Below are positions 7,063-14,422 of a stretch of 17,653 bases of DNA, in pieces (within the stretch, counting starts at the first letter, position 1; each line of letters begins with the position of its first letter). Location of the stretch: positions 1 to 17,653 of the forward strand of contig DATGUS010000032.1 in the NCBI GenBank assembly GCA_035301245.1, given 5' to 3'. The position numbers and the translations under genes were made by a program. The stretch comes from Alloiococcus sp035301245. Lineage in GTDB: Bacteria; Bacillota; Bacilli; Lactobacillales; Carnobacteriaceae_A. The notes beneath the pieces are model-generated. The model was given only the letters and a program-made list of their open reading frames with translations, was not told the DNA's origin and did not search any database.

Positions 7063-9363
7063 CTATTTTACAGTAATGAACGGGTTAAACAACCGATTAA
7101 TGATTTCATAATGACTATAGCGGTACAACACCCCTCCATCTTCATCCGTTCGGTAAATAACTGTCCCTTGACGTTCTAATCGCTCTATCACTTCATTATT
7201 TGGGTGATTATATCGATTGTTTTCTCCTACTGAAATTAACGCTGTTTTAGGATTATAAAAATCAATAAATATTTCTGAAGATGATGTACGACTACCGTGA
7301 TGACCGACTTTTAATATATCGACAGACATCTTTGGATATTGCTTCATTAATATCTGCTCACCTGTTTCTTCCAAGTCTCCCGTAAAAAGCCAACCGTTTT
7401 CTCCTATTTTTGTATAGATGACAAGCGATGTATCGTTACTATCTTCATCCGCTTTAATTGGATGTAAAAGTGCGAGATCGATACTCTTATACTGTTCAAT
7501 GGATGGAACGTTCGCTGCTTTATATATTTTTTTAGACTGAGTGACTAATGGTTTCAACAACTCACTATTTAGTGCACTTTCAGTAGCCACAATTTCTTTA
7601 ATTGGGATTAACTTTATTAAATTGCCCAATTCACCAACATGATCAAAGTCACCGTGTGTTAAATATAGTCGTTCTATTTCATTTATCCCAAAAGATTTTA
7701 AAGTCGGTACGATTTCTTTTTCTGCTAATGTATATTTCTTTTTTCGCTCTTGCCATGGTTCTTTCTTAGTCCATGAAAATTGGCCACCAGTATCAATTAA
7801 GACAGCCTTATTTGAAAATGGTGCTTTAATCATCACTGAATCTCCTTGTCCAACATCAATCATATAGATATAATTCATGGGTGATAAAGAATTGCTATTT
7901 AAACTGATAAGATATAAAACAATTCCAAAATATAACCATTTACTTTTTAATTGATTTATCTTTATAAGAACAATCACTATGGTTATTGTTAACACTAGAT
8001 AACTGGTAAGTGTTAATCTTCCCGGAACAATAGTTAATAAATCATAAGACGTTAAAGAATGTAATACTTTTTCTGAAAATGTAATTATTGTATTAGTCAA
8101 AACTGTTAAGAATAATGAGATGTTCATCTGCTTAAATAAAAGACCAACAAAAAATGTCAAAACGACTAATGGAAATAGTACCATTGAAAAAATGGGAACA
8201 TAAATAAGATTAATAAAAAATGCACTCAGTGGGTATTCATAAAAATGATACGTTATTATAGGTATGCTAATCATATTCACAAGAATATTTACGATAACCA
8301 TCTGAGTGAGTGATCTATACTTGTCAAGTGTATGATTTTCACTGAGCAAAATAAGCAATCCACTTAAAGCATAACTTAGCTGGAAACCAATCGAATAAAT
8401 GTTACTTGGATTGATTAAGAGAGCTATAATCATAGTAATTGACCAGCAGTCACTCTTGCTTAACTTTATGTTACAAACTTTTACTGTGGATTGAAGAATA
8501 TTAGAAACTACCGCTCGAAAGACACTGACTCCTGCACCAGCGATAAATAAATAAATCGGCAACGTAATGATTATCGCTAATGATGACCGTTCACGACTAA
8601 CTCTCAATGTTCGCAAGAGACCTTTTACAGTATTAATCAATAAATCAATGTGTAAGCCTGAAATACTAATCAAATGGATGATTCCTAAACTACGATACAA
8701 ATCAACTATTTCAATGTCCATTGCATCGATATTAGCAAATATTAATGCTTGAATATACCCTAGCACAGGGCCATCGAAAATCCGCATGACGAACTGCTTC
8801 ATTTTATATCTCAAATAATCAAGTTGGATATTCAAAGGTAATTTTATGTCTTCATTAATTGGTTGAAGTTCGTTCACTTTAAACTGATAAAAAATACCTT
8901 TACGTTTCAAATATGTATTGTAATTAAATTGGTTGATATTTCTATTTTCACTAGGCTCTTTAAGCTCGCCCTTAACTTTGATAACTATAGATTCTAATTC
9001 TTTCAGAGTGTTTTTATCGCTCTCAGTTGGAATGGTGTGATGAGCAACGATCATTTCATCAAATTGATCAATATAGCCTTCAAACTTGAGCTGATCACCA
9101 TCAATCGAATATGTGGTTGGTTTAATGAAAAGTACTGCTGTATCTATAGTTTCATCAATTCTAGACTCTTCATCATTTTTACAGTTTCTAACTACGAATA
9201 TTAAAGATACAATTCCCACAATAAATAAAAGTTTTTTATCTTTAATCATCAATAAACGAATTAACCAATAAAGTAGTAAACACAATGCCCAGATATTGTT
9301 AAGACTTAAAAAGATAGATAAAAAAATTAATGTCATTGCGACAAAAATCCATCTATATGTCAT
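7063..9363 (-). CDS. comEC: ComEC/Rec2 DNA uptake channel protein
   Basis: ComEC is the membrane channel that carries single-stranded DNA into the cytoplasm during transformation. The 766-residue protein has N-terminal membrane segments, then a soluble OB-like domain (about residues 70-170, containing NQFNYNTYLKRKGIFY). The multi-helix competence domain has the signature HLISISGLHI near residue 232. A C-terminal metallo-beta-lactamase-like domain starts with IDVGQGDSV (about 503), with THGDFDH (about 570), NDTSLV, LFTGDLE and GHHGS (about 688), so all expected metal-site motifs are present. The ATG at 9361-9363 is preceded by an in-frame TTG (9364-9366). Neither has a strong Shine-Dalgarno, so translation is probably coupled to comEB, which ends 8 nt upstream. 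Intact: no frameshift or stop. Confidence 0.96.
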   Translation of the reverse strand: MTYRWIFVAMTLIFLSIFLSLNNIWALCLLLYWLIRLLMIKDKKLLFIVGIVSLIFVVRNCKNDEESRIDETIDTAVLFIKPTTYSIDGDQLKFEGYIDQFDEMIVAHHTIPTESDKNTLKELESIVIKVKGELKEPSENRNINQFNYNTYLKRKGIFYQFKVNELQPINEDIKLPLNIQLDYLRYKMKQFVMRIFDGPVLGYIQALIFANIDAMDIEIVDLYRSLGIIHLISISGLHIDLLINTVKGLLRTLRVSRERSSLAIIITLPIYLFIAGAGVSVFRAVVSNILQSTVKVCNIKLSKSDCWSITMIIALLINPSNIYSIGFQLSYALSGLLILLSENHTLDKYRSLTQMVIVNILVNMISIPIITYHFYEYPLSAFFINLIYVPIFSMVLFPLVVLTFFVGLLFKQMNISLFLTVLTNTIITFSEKVLHSLTSYDLLTIVPGRLTLTSYLVLTITIVIVLIKINQLKSKWLYFGIVLYLISLNSNSLSPMNYIYMIDVGQGDSVMIKAPFSNKAVLIDTGGQFSWTKKEPWQERKKKYTLAEKEIVPTLKSFGINEIERLYLTHGDFDHVGELGNLIKLIPIKEIVATESALNSELLKPLVTQSKKIYKAANVPSIEQYKSIDLALLHPIKADEDSNDTSLVIYTKIGENGWLFTGDLEETGEQILMKQYPKMSVDILKVGHHGSRTSSSEIFIDFYNPKTALISVGENNRYNHPNNEVIERLERQGTVIYRTDEDGGVLYRYSHYEIINRLFNPFITVK

Positions 9364-9371
9364 CAATTAAC

Positions 9372-9845
9372 TCATTCATAAGTAATGAATTGTTCGATTT
9401 GTTTAAATATATTTTGATCTAACTCAACTTGTTCCGCAGAAACATTGGCTTTTTCAAGTAATTCTTTTGCATAAGGATGATTATGGTAATCTTCTAAATA
9501 GTAAATATTACTAATTCCTGACTGAATAATATGTTTTGTACATTGTAAGCAAGGAAAATGAGTGACATATATCGATGCCCCTTCCGTAGAAGAACCAAAT
9601 TTGCTACATTGTAAGATCGCATTCTCTTCAGCATGAACGGTTCTTAAACAGTGCCCATCTTGCATATAGCAGCCGACATCAATACAGTGATCTTCACCGC
9701 TCACAGATCCATTATAGCCACCTGATATTACTCGCTTATCACGGACAATGGTCGCTCCAACTGACAAACGATTACATGTACTACGCATCGAGATCAAAAT
9801 ACTTTGTGCCATAAAATACTGATCCCATGGAATTCTTTTCGTCAT
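9372..9845 (-). CDS. comEB: ComE operon protein 2, deoxycytidylate (dCMP) deaminase
   Basis: Deaminates dCMP to dUMP, supplying thymidylate synthesis; it is encoded inside the comE operon although it is not known to be needed for DNA uptake. The 157-residue protein carries the zinc motif HAE (71-73) and PCLQC (98-102), with the catalytic glutamate E73. Cys24 and the H53/C54 region may form the second, structural zinc site seen in some dCMP deaminases (inference). The ATG at 9843-9845 has AAAGGGG about 8 nt upstream. A 9-bp inverted repeat lies just before that ribosome binding site. It is followed closely by comEC. Confidence 0.95.
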   Translation of the reverse strand: MTKRIPWDQYFMAQSILISMRSTCNRLSVGATIVRDKRVISGGYNGSVSGEDHCIDVGCYMQDGHCLRTVHAEENAILQCSKFGSSTEGASIYVTHFPCLQCTKHIIQSGISNIYYLEDYHNHPYAKELLEKANVSAEQVELDQNIFKQIEQFITYE

Positions 9846-9858
9846 TTTACTTACCCCT

Positions 9859-9884
9859 TTCTGTATATGTCATAGTATACAGAA
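9859..9884. repeat. 26-bp dyad between comEA and comEB
   Basis: TTCTGTATA (9859-9867) and TATACAGAA (9876-9884) are perfect inverted repeats with an 8-nt spacer. The dyad abuts the comEB ribosome binding site. No U-tract follows, so it is not an intrinsic terminator. It could be an operator, an RNA hairpin limiting comEB translation, or a processing site; I cannot choose between these. Confidence 0.6.
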
Positions 9885-9903
9885 TTTTTCATCCTTATAA
9901 ATG

Positions 9904-10545
9904 CTAGATTGTTAGATTCTCTTTTAAACTATCGAACGTTTTATCTCCAATACCTGATACATTTGTTATTTCTTCAATTGAATTAAAAGGGCCATGCTCT
10001 TCACGATACTTTATGATATTGTCTGCTTTTACTGATCCGATGCTATTTAATTGCATTAACTCATCTTTTGATGCTAAGTTAATATTTATTTTCTGACTTT
10101 CTGAAGAAGTTTCAGAACTAGGTTGAGCAACTGCTAATGGGTCCTCTTCGCCACCAACATAAACAACCATTTGATCTTGTACTTTTTCAGCCAAATTGAC
10201 AGTTAAAGTATTGGCTTCTTCAGTAAATCCACCTGCTAATTCAACAACATCTTGAACTCGAGATTCATTTAAAACCTCATAAACACCAGGACGCACCACA
10301 TTACCTTTAATATCCACCATGATCCATTCTGGTTCTGATACTTGTGGCGGTTGCTCTATTAATACTTCATCTGTTTCATTTGTCGAATCCACCTGTCCAA
10401 TCACAGCTTCAACTGTCTGTTCATTGTCTGAAGGTTGCCGAATAATCATTGTAAAAATACCTAGCAATAATCCTATAGTAACAATTAGTGTGACATGCCA
10501 ATAAGTAGTTAGTTTATCTTTAACCATTTCAATAAAATACGCCAT
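9904..10545 (-). CDS. comEA: ComEA, membrane-anchored DNA receptor for competence
   Basis: ComEA binds incoming double-stranded DNA outside the membrane and passes it to ComEC. The 213-residue protein shows a single membrane anchor (about 17-36) after a short positively charged segment. An acidic spacer follows, then a SLBB domain (about 74-132, with VDIKGNVVRPGVYEV), a Ser/Gln-rich linker, and a C-terminal helix-hairpin-helix domain (about 153-213, with INLASKDELMQLNSIGSVKA and VSGIGDKTFDSL) that contacts DNA. The ATG at 10543-10545 is preceded by AAGGTGGGAGG. The GGAGG is only 3 nt from the ATG, so the AAGG part at about 10 nt may be the one used. First gene of the comE operon, behind the coaD terminator. 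Confidence 0.96.
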   Translation of the reverse strand: MAYFIEMVKDKLTTYWHVTLIVTIGLLLGIFTMIIRQPSDNEQTVEAVIGQVDSTNETDEVLIEQPPQVSEPEWIMVDIKGNVVRPGVYEVLNESRVQDVVELAGGFTEEANTLTVNLAEKVQDQMVVYVGGEEDPLAVAQPSSETSSESQKININLASKDELMQLNSIGSVKADNIIKYREEHGPFNSIEEITNVSGIGDKTFDSLKENLTI

Positions 10546-10574
10546 AATCCTCCCACCTTTATCATAATCACTTT

Positions 10575-10605
10575 ATAATACGCAATTACTTTTAAAATCC
10601 ATCAA
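10575..10605 (-). promoter_or_regulatory. Weak candidate comEA promoter
   Basis: On the minus strand TTGATG (10600-10605) and TATTAT (10575-10580) are 19 nt apart, longer than ideal. The -35 overlaps the T-tract of the coaD terminator. No CIN-box (TACGAATA) and no ComK-type AAAA-N5-TTTT pair is evident here. Confidence 0.35.
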
Positions 10606-10632
10606 AAAAGACGATGCCGGGCATCGTCTTTT
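10604..10632 (-). terminator. Strong intrinsic terminator of coaD
   Basis: A perfect 12-bp stem (10606-10617 with 10621-10632) with a 3-nt loop is followed on the minus strand by six Us (10604-10609). It closes the ylbG-rsmD-coaD unit 24 nt after the coaD stop. Confidence 0.93.
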
Positions 10633-10656
10633 CATATATTGAGTGTAATCAGTTAT

Positions 10657-11142
10657 TTATTTTAATTTACTTTTAATTAAATCATCAACTGATCTAGGTA
10701 CCAAAGTGCTTAAATCACCGTTAAAGTGAGCAATTTCGCGTACTAAAGTTGAACTGATAGGTCTCACTTCTTTGGAAGCCATCAGATAGACAGTCTCAAG
10801 ATTAGGAGCTTGTGTTTTATTCAAGCTATCAATTTCGATTTCATATTCGAAATCTTTTGTTGAACGGAGTCCACGAATTAAAACATTAGCACTATGTTCT
10901 TGAGCAAAATCTACAATCAAACCATCTGTAAATTTAACTACTTTTACATTTGATAAACCTTCATCGTCAATAGTTTCTTGAATAGTTCTTACTTTTTCAT
11001 TCAAAGTTAAAAAGGTATTTTTACTCGTATTCGTTGCTACTGCAATGATTAACTTATCATATAGCTTGGCACTTCTTTTAATAATATCTAGGTGCCCCAG
11101 TGTAATAGGATCAAAACTTCCTGCGTAAACAGCTTTATTCAT
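10657..11142 (-). CDS. coaD: Phosphopantetheine adenylyltransferase
   Basis: Transfers AMP from ATP to 4'-phosphopantetheine, giving dephospho-CoA, the penultimate step of coenzyme A synthesis. The protein is 161 residues from the chosen start, MNKAVYAGSFDPITLGH, with the nucleotidyltransferase motif TLGH (14-17), IRGLR (89-93) and ISSTLVRE (129-136). The ATG at 11140-11142 has CAGGAG about 7 nt upstream. An in-frame ATG six codons earlier would place that Shine-Dalgarno inside the gene and is rejected. The start overlaps the rsmD stop by 8 nt, which suggests translational coupling. The rsmD-coaD pair is conserved across Firmicutes. Confidence 0.97.
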   Translation of the reverse strand: MNKAVYAGSFDPITLGHLDIIKRSAKLYDKLIIAVATNTSKNTFLTLNEKVRTIQETIDDEGLSNVKVVKFTDGLIVDFAQEHSANVLIRGLRSTKDFEYEIEIDSLNKTQAPNLETVYLMASKEVRPISSTLVREIAHFNGDLSTLVPRSVDDLIKSKLK

Positions 11143-11698
11143 CCATCGACTCCTGTTCATAAATCGTCACTAACGTTTGACCGTATTTTTTCTGTTTGTA
11201 TAAACGAAGTGGACCAATATGCTCTGGCATTTCAAAGTCGGCATCTGTTTCACAAACAACTAAGGCACCTATCTTCAGTAATTCATTCACAATCATCCAC
11301 TGAACATCATCAATAAGTGCTTCACTTCCATAAGGTGGATCTAAAAATACAAGATCAAACTTAATTTGTTTATGCAAAAATGTTGTTAAGGCTTTTGAAG
11401 CTGGCATTCGGTAAACAAAGAATTTCTCTTCATCTTTTGTGATTCCGATATTATTGTTAATAGATTCAATAGCACTTGGATCTGTGTCAACAAGATAAGC
11501 CTCATCAGCTCCTCTTGACACCGCCTCAATCCCTAATGCTCCTGTTCCTGAATAAAGATCAAGAACAAGTCCCCCATCAAAATAAGGTCCAATTAAGTTA
11601 AACATGGATTCTTTTATTTTATCTGTTGTTGGTCTTGTCTCACCACTGACTATTCCTTTAAGTGGGCGTCCACCGTATTCTCCTGCAATAATTCGCAT
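11135..11698 (-). CDS. rsmD: 16S rRNA (guanine(966)-N(2))-methyltransferase
   Basis: Methylates N2 of G966 (E. coli numbering) of 16S rRNA with S-adenosylmethionine. The 187-residue protein is full length: it opens MRIIAGEYGGRPLKG, the family start. The SAM-binding motif I is VLDLYSGTGALGIEA (45-59) and the catalytic N-methyltransferase motif is DPPY (120-123). The ATG has AAGGTG about 8-9 nt upstream. It follows ylbG by 12 nt and its end overlaps coaD, so the three genes form one unit. Confidence 0.96.
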   Translation of the reverse strand: MRIIAGEYGGRPLKGIVSGETRPTTDKIKESMFNLIGPYFDGGLVLDLYSGTGALGIEAVSRGADEAYLVDTDPSAIESINNNIGITKDEEKFFVYRMPASKALTTFLHKQIKFDLVFLDPPYGSEALIDDVQWMIVNELLKIGALVVCETDADFEMPEHIGPLRLYKQKKYGQTLVTIYEQESMDE

Positions 11699-11710
11699 TA
11701 ATTTTTCACC

Positions 11711-12031
11711 TTACTTTTCTAACTGGCTAAAGAGTTCAATACTTTCTTTGTTTTCATTAACTTCTTTAGCTTTTTTATTCAACGCATCTAAGAGGCCATC
11801 ATACTCATAAGTTAATTCATTATAGTGACTGATTTCAATACTTCTTACGAAATGGAGCTTTTTTAATTTTTCTTGAATGTTCTCAACTTGATCATCATCT
11901 ACATAAAGTACAGCATATTTTAATTTACGTGAAACATAATGTAGTAAACCATATTGCTTTAATTTGTTGACGTATTTAGGTGTATATAACCAGATAACAA
12001 GTCCAACACGGTGTTTAAATTGGGTATGCAA
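11711..12031 (-). CDS. ylbG: YlbG family protein (DUF2129), TTG start
   Basis: A conserved Firmicutes protein of unknown biochemical role that is nearly always next to rsmD and coaD. The 106-residue product has the family core: a short N-terminal beta strand (VGLVIWLYTPKYVNKLKQYG), then HYVSRKLKYAVLYVDDDQVE and a helix running into KKLHFVRSIE. The lysine/glutamate-rich tail after about residue 80 is a little longer than in B. subtilis. The start is TTG (12029-12031); a stop codon lies two codons upstream in frame and no ATG follows, so this is the only start that keeps the family opening. The Shine-Dalgarno is weak (GAGAGAG). No clear promoter is readable in the 95-nt gap to ylaN. Confidence 0.9.
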   Translation of the reverse strand: MHTQFKHRVGLVIWLYTPKYVNKLKQYGLLHYVSRKLKYAVLYVDDDQVENIQEKLKKLHFVRSIEISHYNELTYEYDGLLDALNKKAKEVNENKESIELFSQLEK

Positions 12032-12084
12032 CGTTTAATCACTCTCTCTACAAATAATTCGTATACGATAAATGTTTAAACAAG

Positions 12085-12114
12085 AAAAGACCCATTTACT
12101 GAAGCGGGTCTTTT
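12085..12114 (-). terminator. Intrinsic terminator of ylaN
   Basis: AAAAGACCC (12085-12093) and GGGTCTTTT (12106-12114) pair perfectly over 9 bp around a 12-nt loop. On the minus strand the stem ends in TCTTTTCTTG, a modest U-tract. It starts 13 nt after the ylaN stop. Confidence 0.8.
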
Positions 12115-12126
12115 CAATCGTTTATT

Positions 12127-12396
12127 TTAGTTTTGACTGTCAACGGCATGATTGTAAACATCATTAAGATGTTTCTCTAACTCTGCCATCATTAAGTGTC
12201 CTTCTTCTTCAGGAATCATATTCATTCGAACTGCAAATTCAATTTTTTTTGAAAAACCAAATAGTTGCGTATCTATAACTTCTTCAAAAGCTGGACATGA
12301 TACACAGAGATGACGTTGATTCTCAATTAATTTAGAAATCTTCGTGGCATCTTCCATCAAAACATCTTTAGCAACTTCTACTTTTAAATAATCCAA
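12127..12396 (-). CDS. ylaN: YlaN family protein (UPF0358), TTG start
   Basis: Homologue of B. subtilis and S. aureus YlaN, a small helical protein reported to bind ferrous iron and to relieve Fur repression when iron is scarce. The 89-residue length and the core CPAFEEVIDTQLFGFSKKIE followed by FAVRMNMI match the family. The start is TTG (12394-12396) with a strong AAGGAGG 7 nt upstream; the ATG just upstream is out of frame and soon hits a stop. Residues 31 and 34 form a CxxC pair at the conserved CP position, where B. subtilis, as I recall it, has a single cysteine. It follows typA by 62 nt with no terminator between, so it may be co-transcribed with typA as well as using its own promoter. 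Confidence 0.92.
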   Translation of the reverse strand: MDYLKVEVAKDVLMEDATKISKLIENQRHLCVSCPAFEEVIDTQLFGFSKKIEFAVRMNMIPEEEGHLMMAELEKHLNDVYNHAVDSQN

Positions 12397-12428
12397 ATCA
12401 TGCCCTCCTTAACTTTTTATACTAATCT

Positions 12429-12456
12429 ATTATAACATACTTTTATATGACAACAA
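12429..12456 (-). promoter_or_regulatory. ylaN promoter, extended -10 TGTTATAAT
   Basis: The minus strand carries TGTTATAAT (12429-12437), a consensus extended -10. A TTGTTG -35 (12451-12456) stands 16 nt upstream, 3 nt after the typA stop codon begins the gap. Confidence 0.7.
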
Positions 12457-12458
12457 GA

Positions 12459-14288
12459 TTAAGCTTTGTGCTTCTGAGCTTTTTCACGTTGGTTTTTATT
12501 TAAGATTTTCTTACGTAAACGAATCGATTCTGGTGTAACTTCAACATACTCATCATCCGCAATAAACTCAATTGATTCTTCAAGTGACATGATTTTTGGA
12601 CGCTTAATAACATTTGTTTGGTCTTTTGTTGCTGAACGGACGTTAGTTTTTTGTTTTTCTTTTGTAATGTTTACAGCTAGGTCATTATCACGGTTATTCA
12701 TACCGACAATCATTCCTTCATAAACGTCAGTACCAGGTTCTAAGAAAATCGTTCCACGCTCTTCTAAGTTCATGATGCTATAAGTGGTTGCTGTACCATT
12801 TTCCATAGATACTAACGCACCGTTCTTACGTTCACCAGCAGTTCCATCGATCACTGGCGCATATTCATCAAATGTATGATTCATAATACCGTAACCATGT
12901 GTCATTGATAAGAATTCATTGGTAAATCCAATAAGACCTCTAGCAGGTACTTGGAATACAATACGTACTTGACCGTTTCCAGAGTGAACCATATCTTTCA
13001 TTTCGCCTCTACGTTGACCTAGTGCTTCAATAATTGATCCCATATATTCTTCAGGAGAATCAATTTGAACACGTTCAAATGGTTCACACTTCACACCATC
13101 AATCTCTTTAATAATCACTTCGGGACGTGAGACTTGTAATTCGAAACCTTCACGACGCATATTTTCAATTAAAATTGATAAGTGTAGTTCACCTCGGCCA
13201 GAAACAATCCATACATCAGGTGAATCCGTTTTATCTACTTTTAAAGATACATCCGTTTGTAGTTGTGTATATAATCGTTCTTCAATTTTAGATGAAGTTA
13301 CCCATTTACCTTCACGACCAGCAAATGGAGAGTTATTCGCTAAGAATGTCATCTGCAATGTCGGTTCATCGATATGAAGTTTTGGAAGAGGATCAACTTG
13401 ATCAGTTGGAGTCACGGTCTCACCAACAAAGATATCTTCAAAACCAGAAACAGCAATTAAATCACCTGCTTTAGCAGTTTTGATTTCTCGTTTGTCTAAT
13501 CCAAAGAATCCAAATAATTTAGTTACTCTAAAGTTCTTCGTTGTCCCATCTAATTTACTTAATGTAACACTATCTCCGACACTAATCGTCCCTCTGAATA
13601 CTCGGCCAATCCCAATACGTCCTACATAATCATTATAGTCAAGTAGTGATACTTGGAACTGTAGTGGTTCGTCACTATTGTCTATTGGTGCCGGTACTTT
13701 AGCTAAAATGGTTTCAAAAATAGGACTCATTGTATTTTCTTGTTTAGATGGGTCAGGAGAAAAGCTACTTGTACCATTTAATGCTGAAGCATAAACAACA
13801 GGGAATTCTAATTGGTCTTCATCGGCATCTAATTCAATTAATAAATCAAGAACTTCATCTAATACTTTTTCAACATCCGCTGTTGGTTTATCAATCTTAT
13901 TCACCACAACGATGGGTTGCAGATCATGTTCTAATGCTTTCTTAAGTACAAATCGTGTTTGTGGCATAGTACCTTCATAAGCATCAACCACAAGAATGAC
14001 GCCATCAACCATTTTCATAATACGTTCTACTTCACCACCGAAGTCTGCGTGTCCTGGTGTATCTAGTATATTGATAAACGTATCATTATATTTTACCGCT
14101 GTGTTTTTGGCTAGAATTGTGATACCACGTTCTTTTTCAATATCATCTGAGTCCATAACACGGTCGCCCAGAGTTGTGTGTGAGTCTAGTGTATTTGATT
14201 GTTCTAATAATTGGTTAACTAACGTTGTTTTACCATGATCAACGTGGGCAATAATAGCAATATTTCTTATATCTTCTCTTTTTTTCAC
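12459..14288 (-). CDS. typA: Translational GTPase TypA/BipA, GTG start
   Basis: TypA is a ribosome-binding GTPase of the EF-G family that assists 50S assembly and translation under cold and other stress. From the chosen start it has 609 residues, the normal length, opening KKREDIRNIAIIAHVDHGKT with the P-loop AHVDHGKT (14-21), then the DTPGHADFGGEVERI switch II segment and NKID for guanine. EF-G-like domains follow, then the TypA-specific C-terminal part with GRRGE- and RGLIGFTNEFL-type segments and a basic tail. The GTG at 14286-14288 has GGAGGG about 9 nt upstream. An in-frame TTG 11 codons earlier lies before that Shine-Dalgarno and is rejected. A terminator-like hairpin stands between its promoter and its start. 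Confidence 0.97.
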   Translation of the reverse strand: MKKREDIRNIAIIAHVDHGKTTLVNQLLEQSNTLDSHTTLGDRVMDSDDIEKERGITILAKNTAVKYNDTFINILDTPGHADFGGEVERIMKMVDGVILVVDAYEGTMPQTRFVLKKALEHDLQPIVVVNKIDKPTADVEKVLDEVLDLLIELDADEDQLEFPVVYASALNGTSSFSPDPSKQENTMSPIFETILAKVPAPIDNSDEPLQFQVSLLDYNDYVGRIGIGRVFRGTISVGDSVTLSKLDGTTKNFRVTKLFGFFGLDKREIKTAKAGDLIAVSGFEDIFVGETVTPTDQVDPLPKLHIDEPTLQMTFLANNSPFAGREGKWVTSSKIEERLYTQLQTDVSLKVDKTDSPDVWIVSGRGELHLSILIENMRREGFELQVSRPEVIIKEIDGVKCEPFERVQIDSPEEYMGSIIEALGQRRGEMKDMVHSGNGQVRIVFQVPARGLIGFTNEFLSMTHGYGIMNHTFDEYAPVIDGTAGERKNGALVSMENGTATTYSIMNLEERGTIFLEPGTDVYEGMIVGMNNRDNDLAVNITKEKQKTNVRSATKDQTNVIKRPKIMSLEESIEFIADDEYVEVTPESIRLRKKILNKNQREKAQKHKA

Positions 14289-14323
14289 AGGTTTAATCCC
14301 TCCAAAATACTCGGTTATCAACT

Positions 14324-14365
14324 AAAAAAACATACAGCCCACAGTATAGCAATAGGTGTATGTTT
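14324..14365 (-). terminator. Terminator hairpin between suhB and typA, inside the predicted typA leader
   Basis: AAACATACA (14357-14365 on the minus strand) pairs with TGTATGTTT (14328-14336) over 9 bp around a loop of 20 nt, and a run of seven Us follows (14324-14330). It can close the suhB transcript. But the only good typA promoter is upstream of it (14386-14391), so typA transcripts would also have to pass it; it may act as an attenuator. Confidence 0.75.
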
Positions 14366-14385
14366 CCTTACTTTACAGCAGAATC

Positions 14386-14391
14386 ATTATA
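14386..14391 (-). promoter_or_regulatory. Probable typA promoter, extended -10 TGGTATAAT
   Basis: The minus strand has a perfect TATAAT preceded by TG plus one base, an extended -10. The -35 region is weak (TTGCAG, 18 nt upstream). Transcription would start near 14379, giving a leader of about 90 nt. Confidence 0.6.
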
Positions 14392-14422
14392 CCAATAATA
14401 ATTAGACCACTGCAATAAACTT

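Noticed and set aside
11140..11160. An upstream ATG for coaD giving six extra residues
   Set aside because: It would put the Shine-Dalgarno inside the gene, and the family normally begins a few residues before the GSFDP motif.
12059..12081. Short palindromes TCGTATACGA and GTTTAAAC between ylaN and ylbG
   Set aside because: They are short and expected by chance in AT-rich DNA; no promoter arrangement around them is convincing.
14288..14356. A possible short leader peptide before typA, starting at TTG and ending in a TAA near the typA Shine-Dalgarno
   Set aside because: The Shine-Dalgarno is about 12 nt away, the start is TTG, and no run of regulatory codons is apparent; too weak to call.
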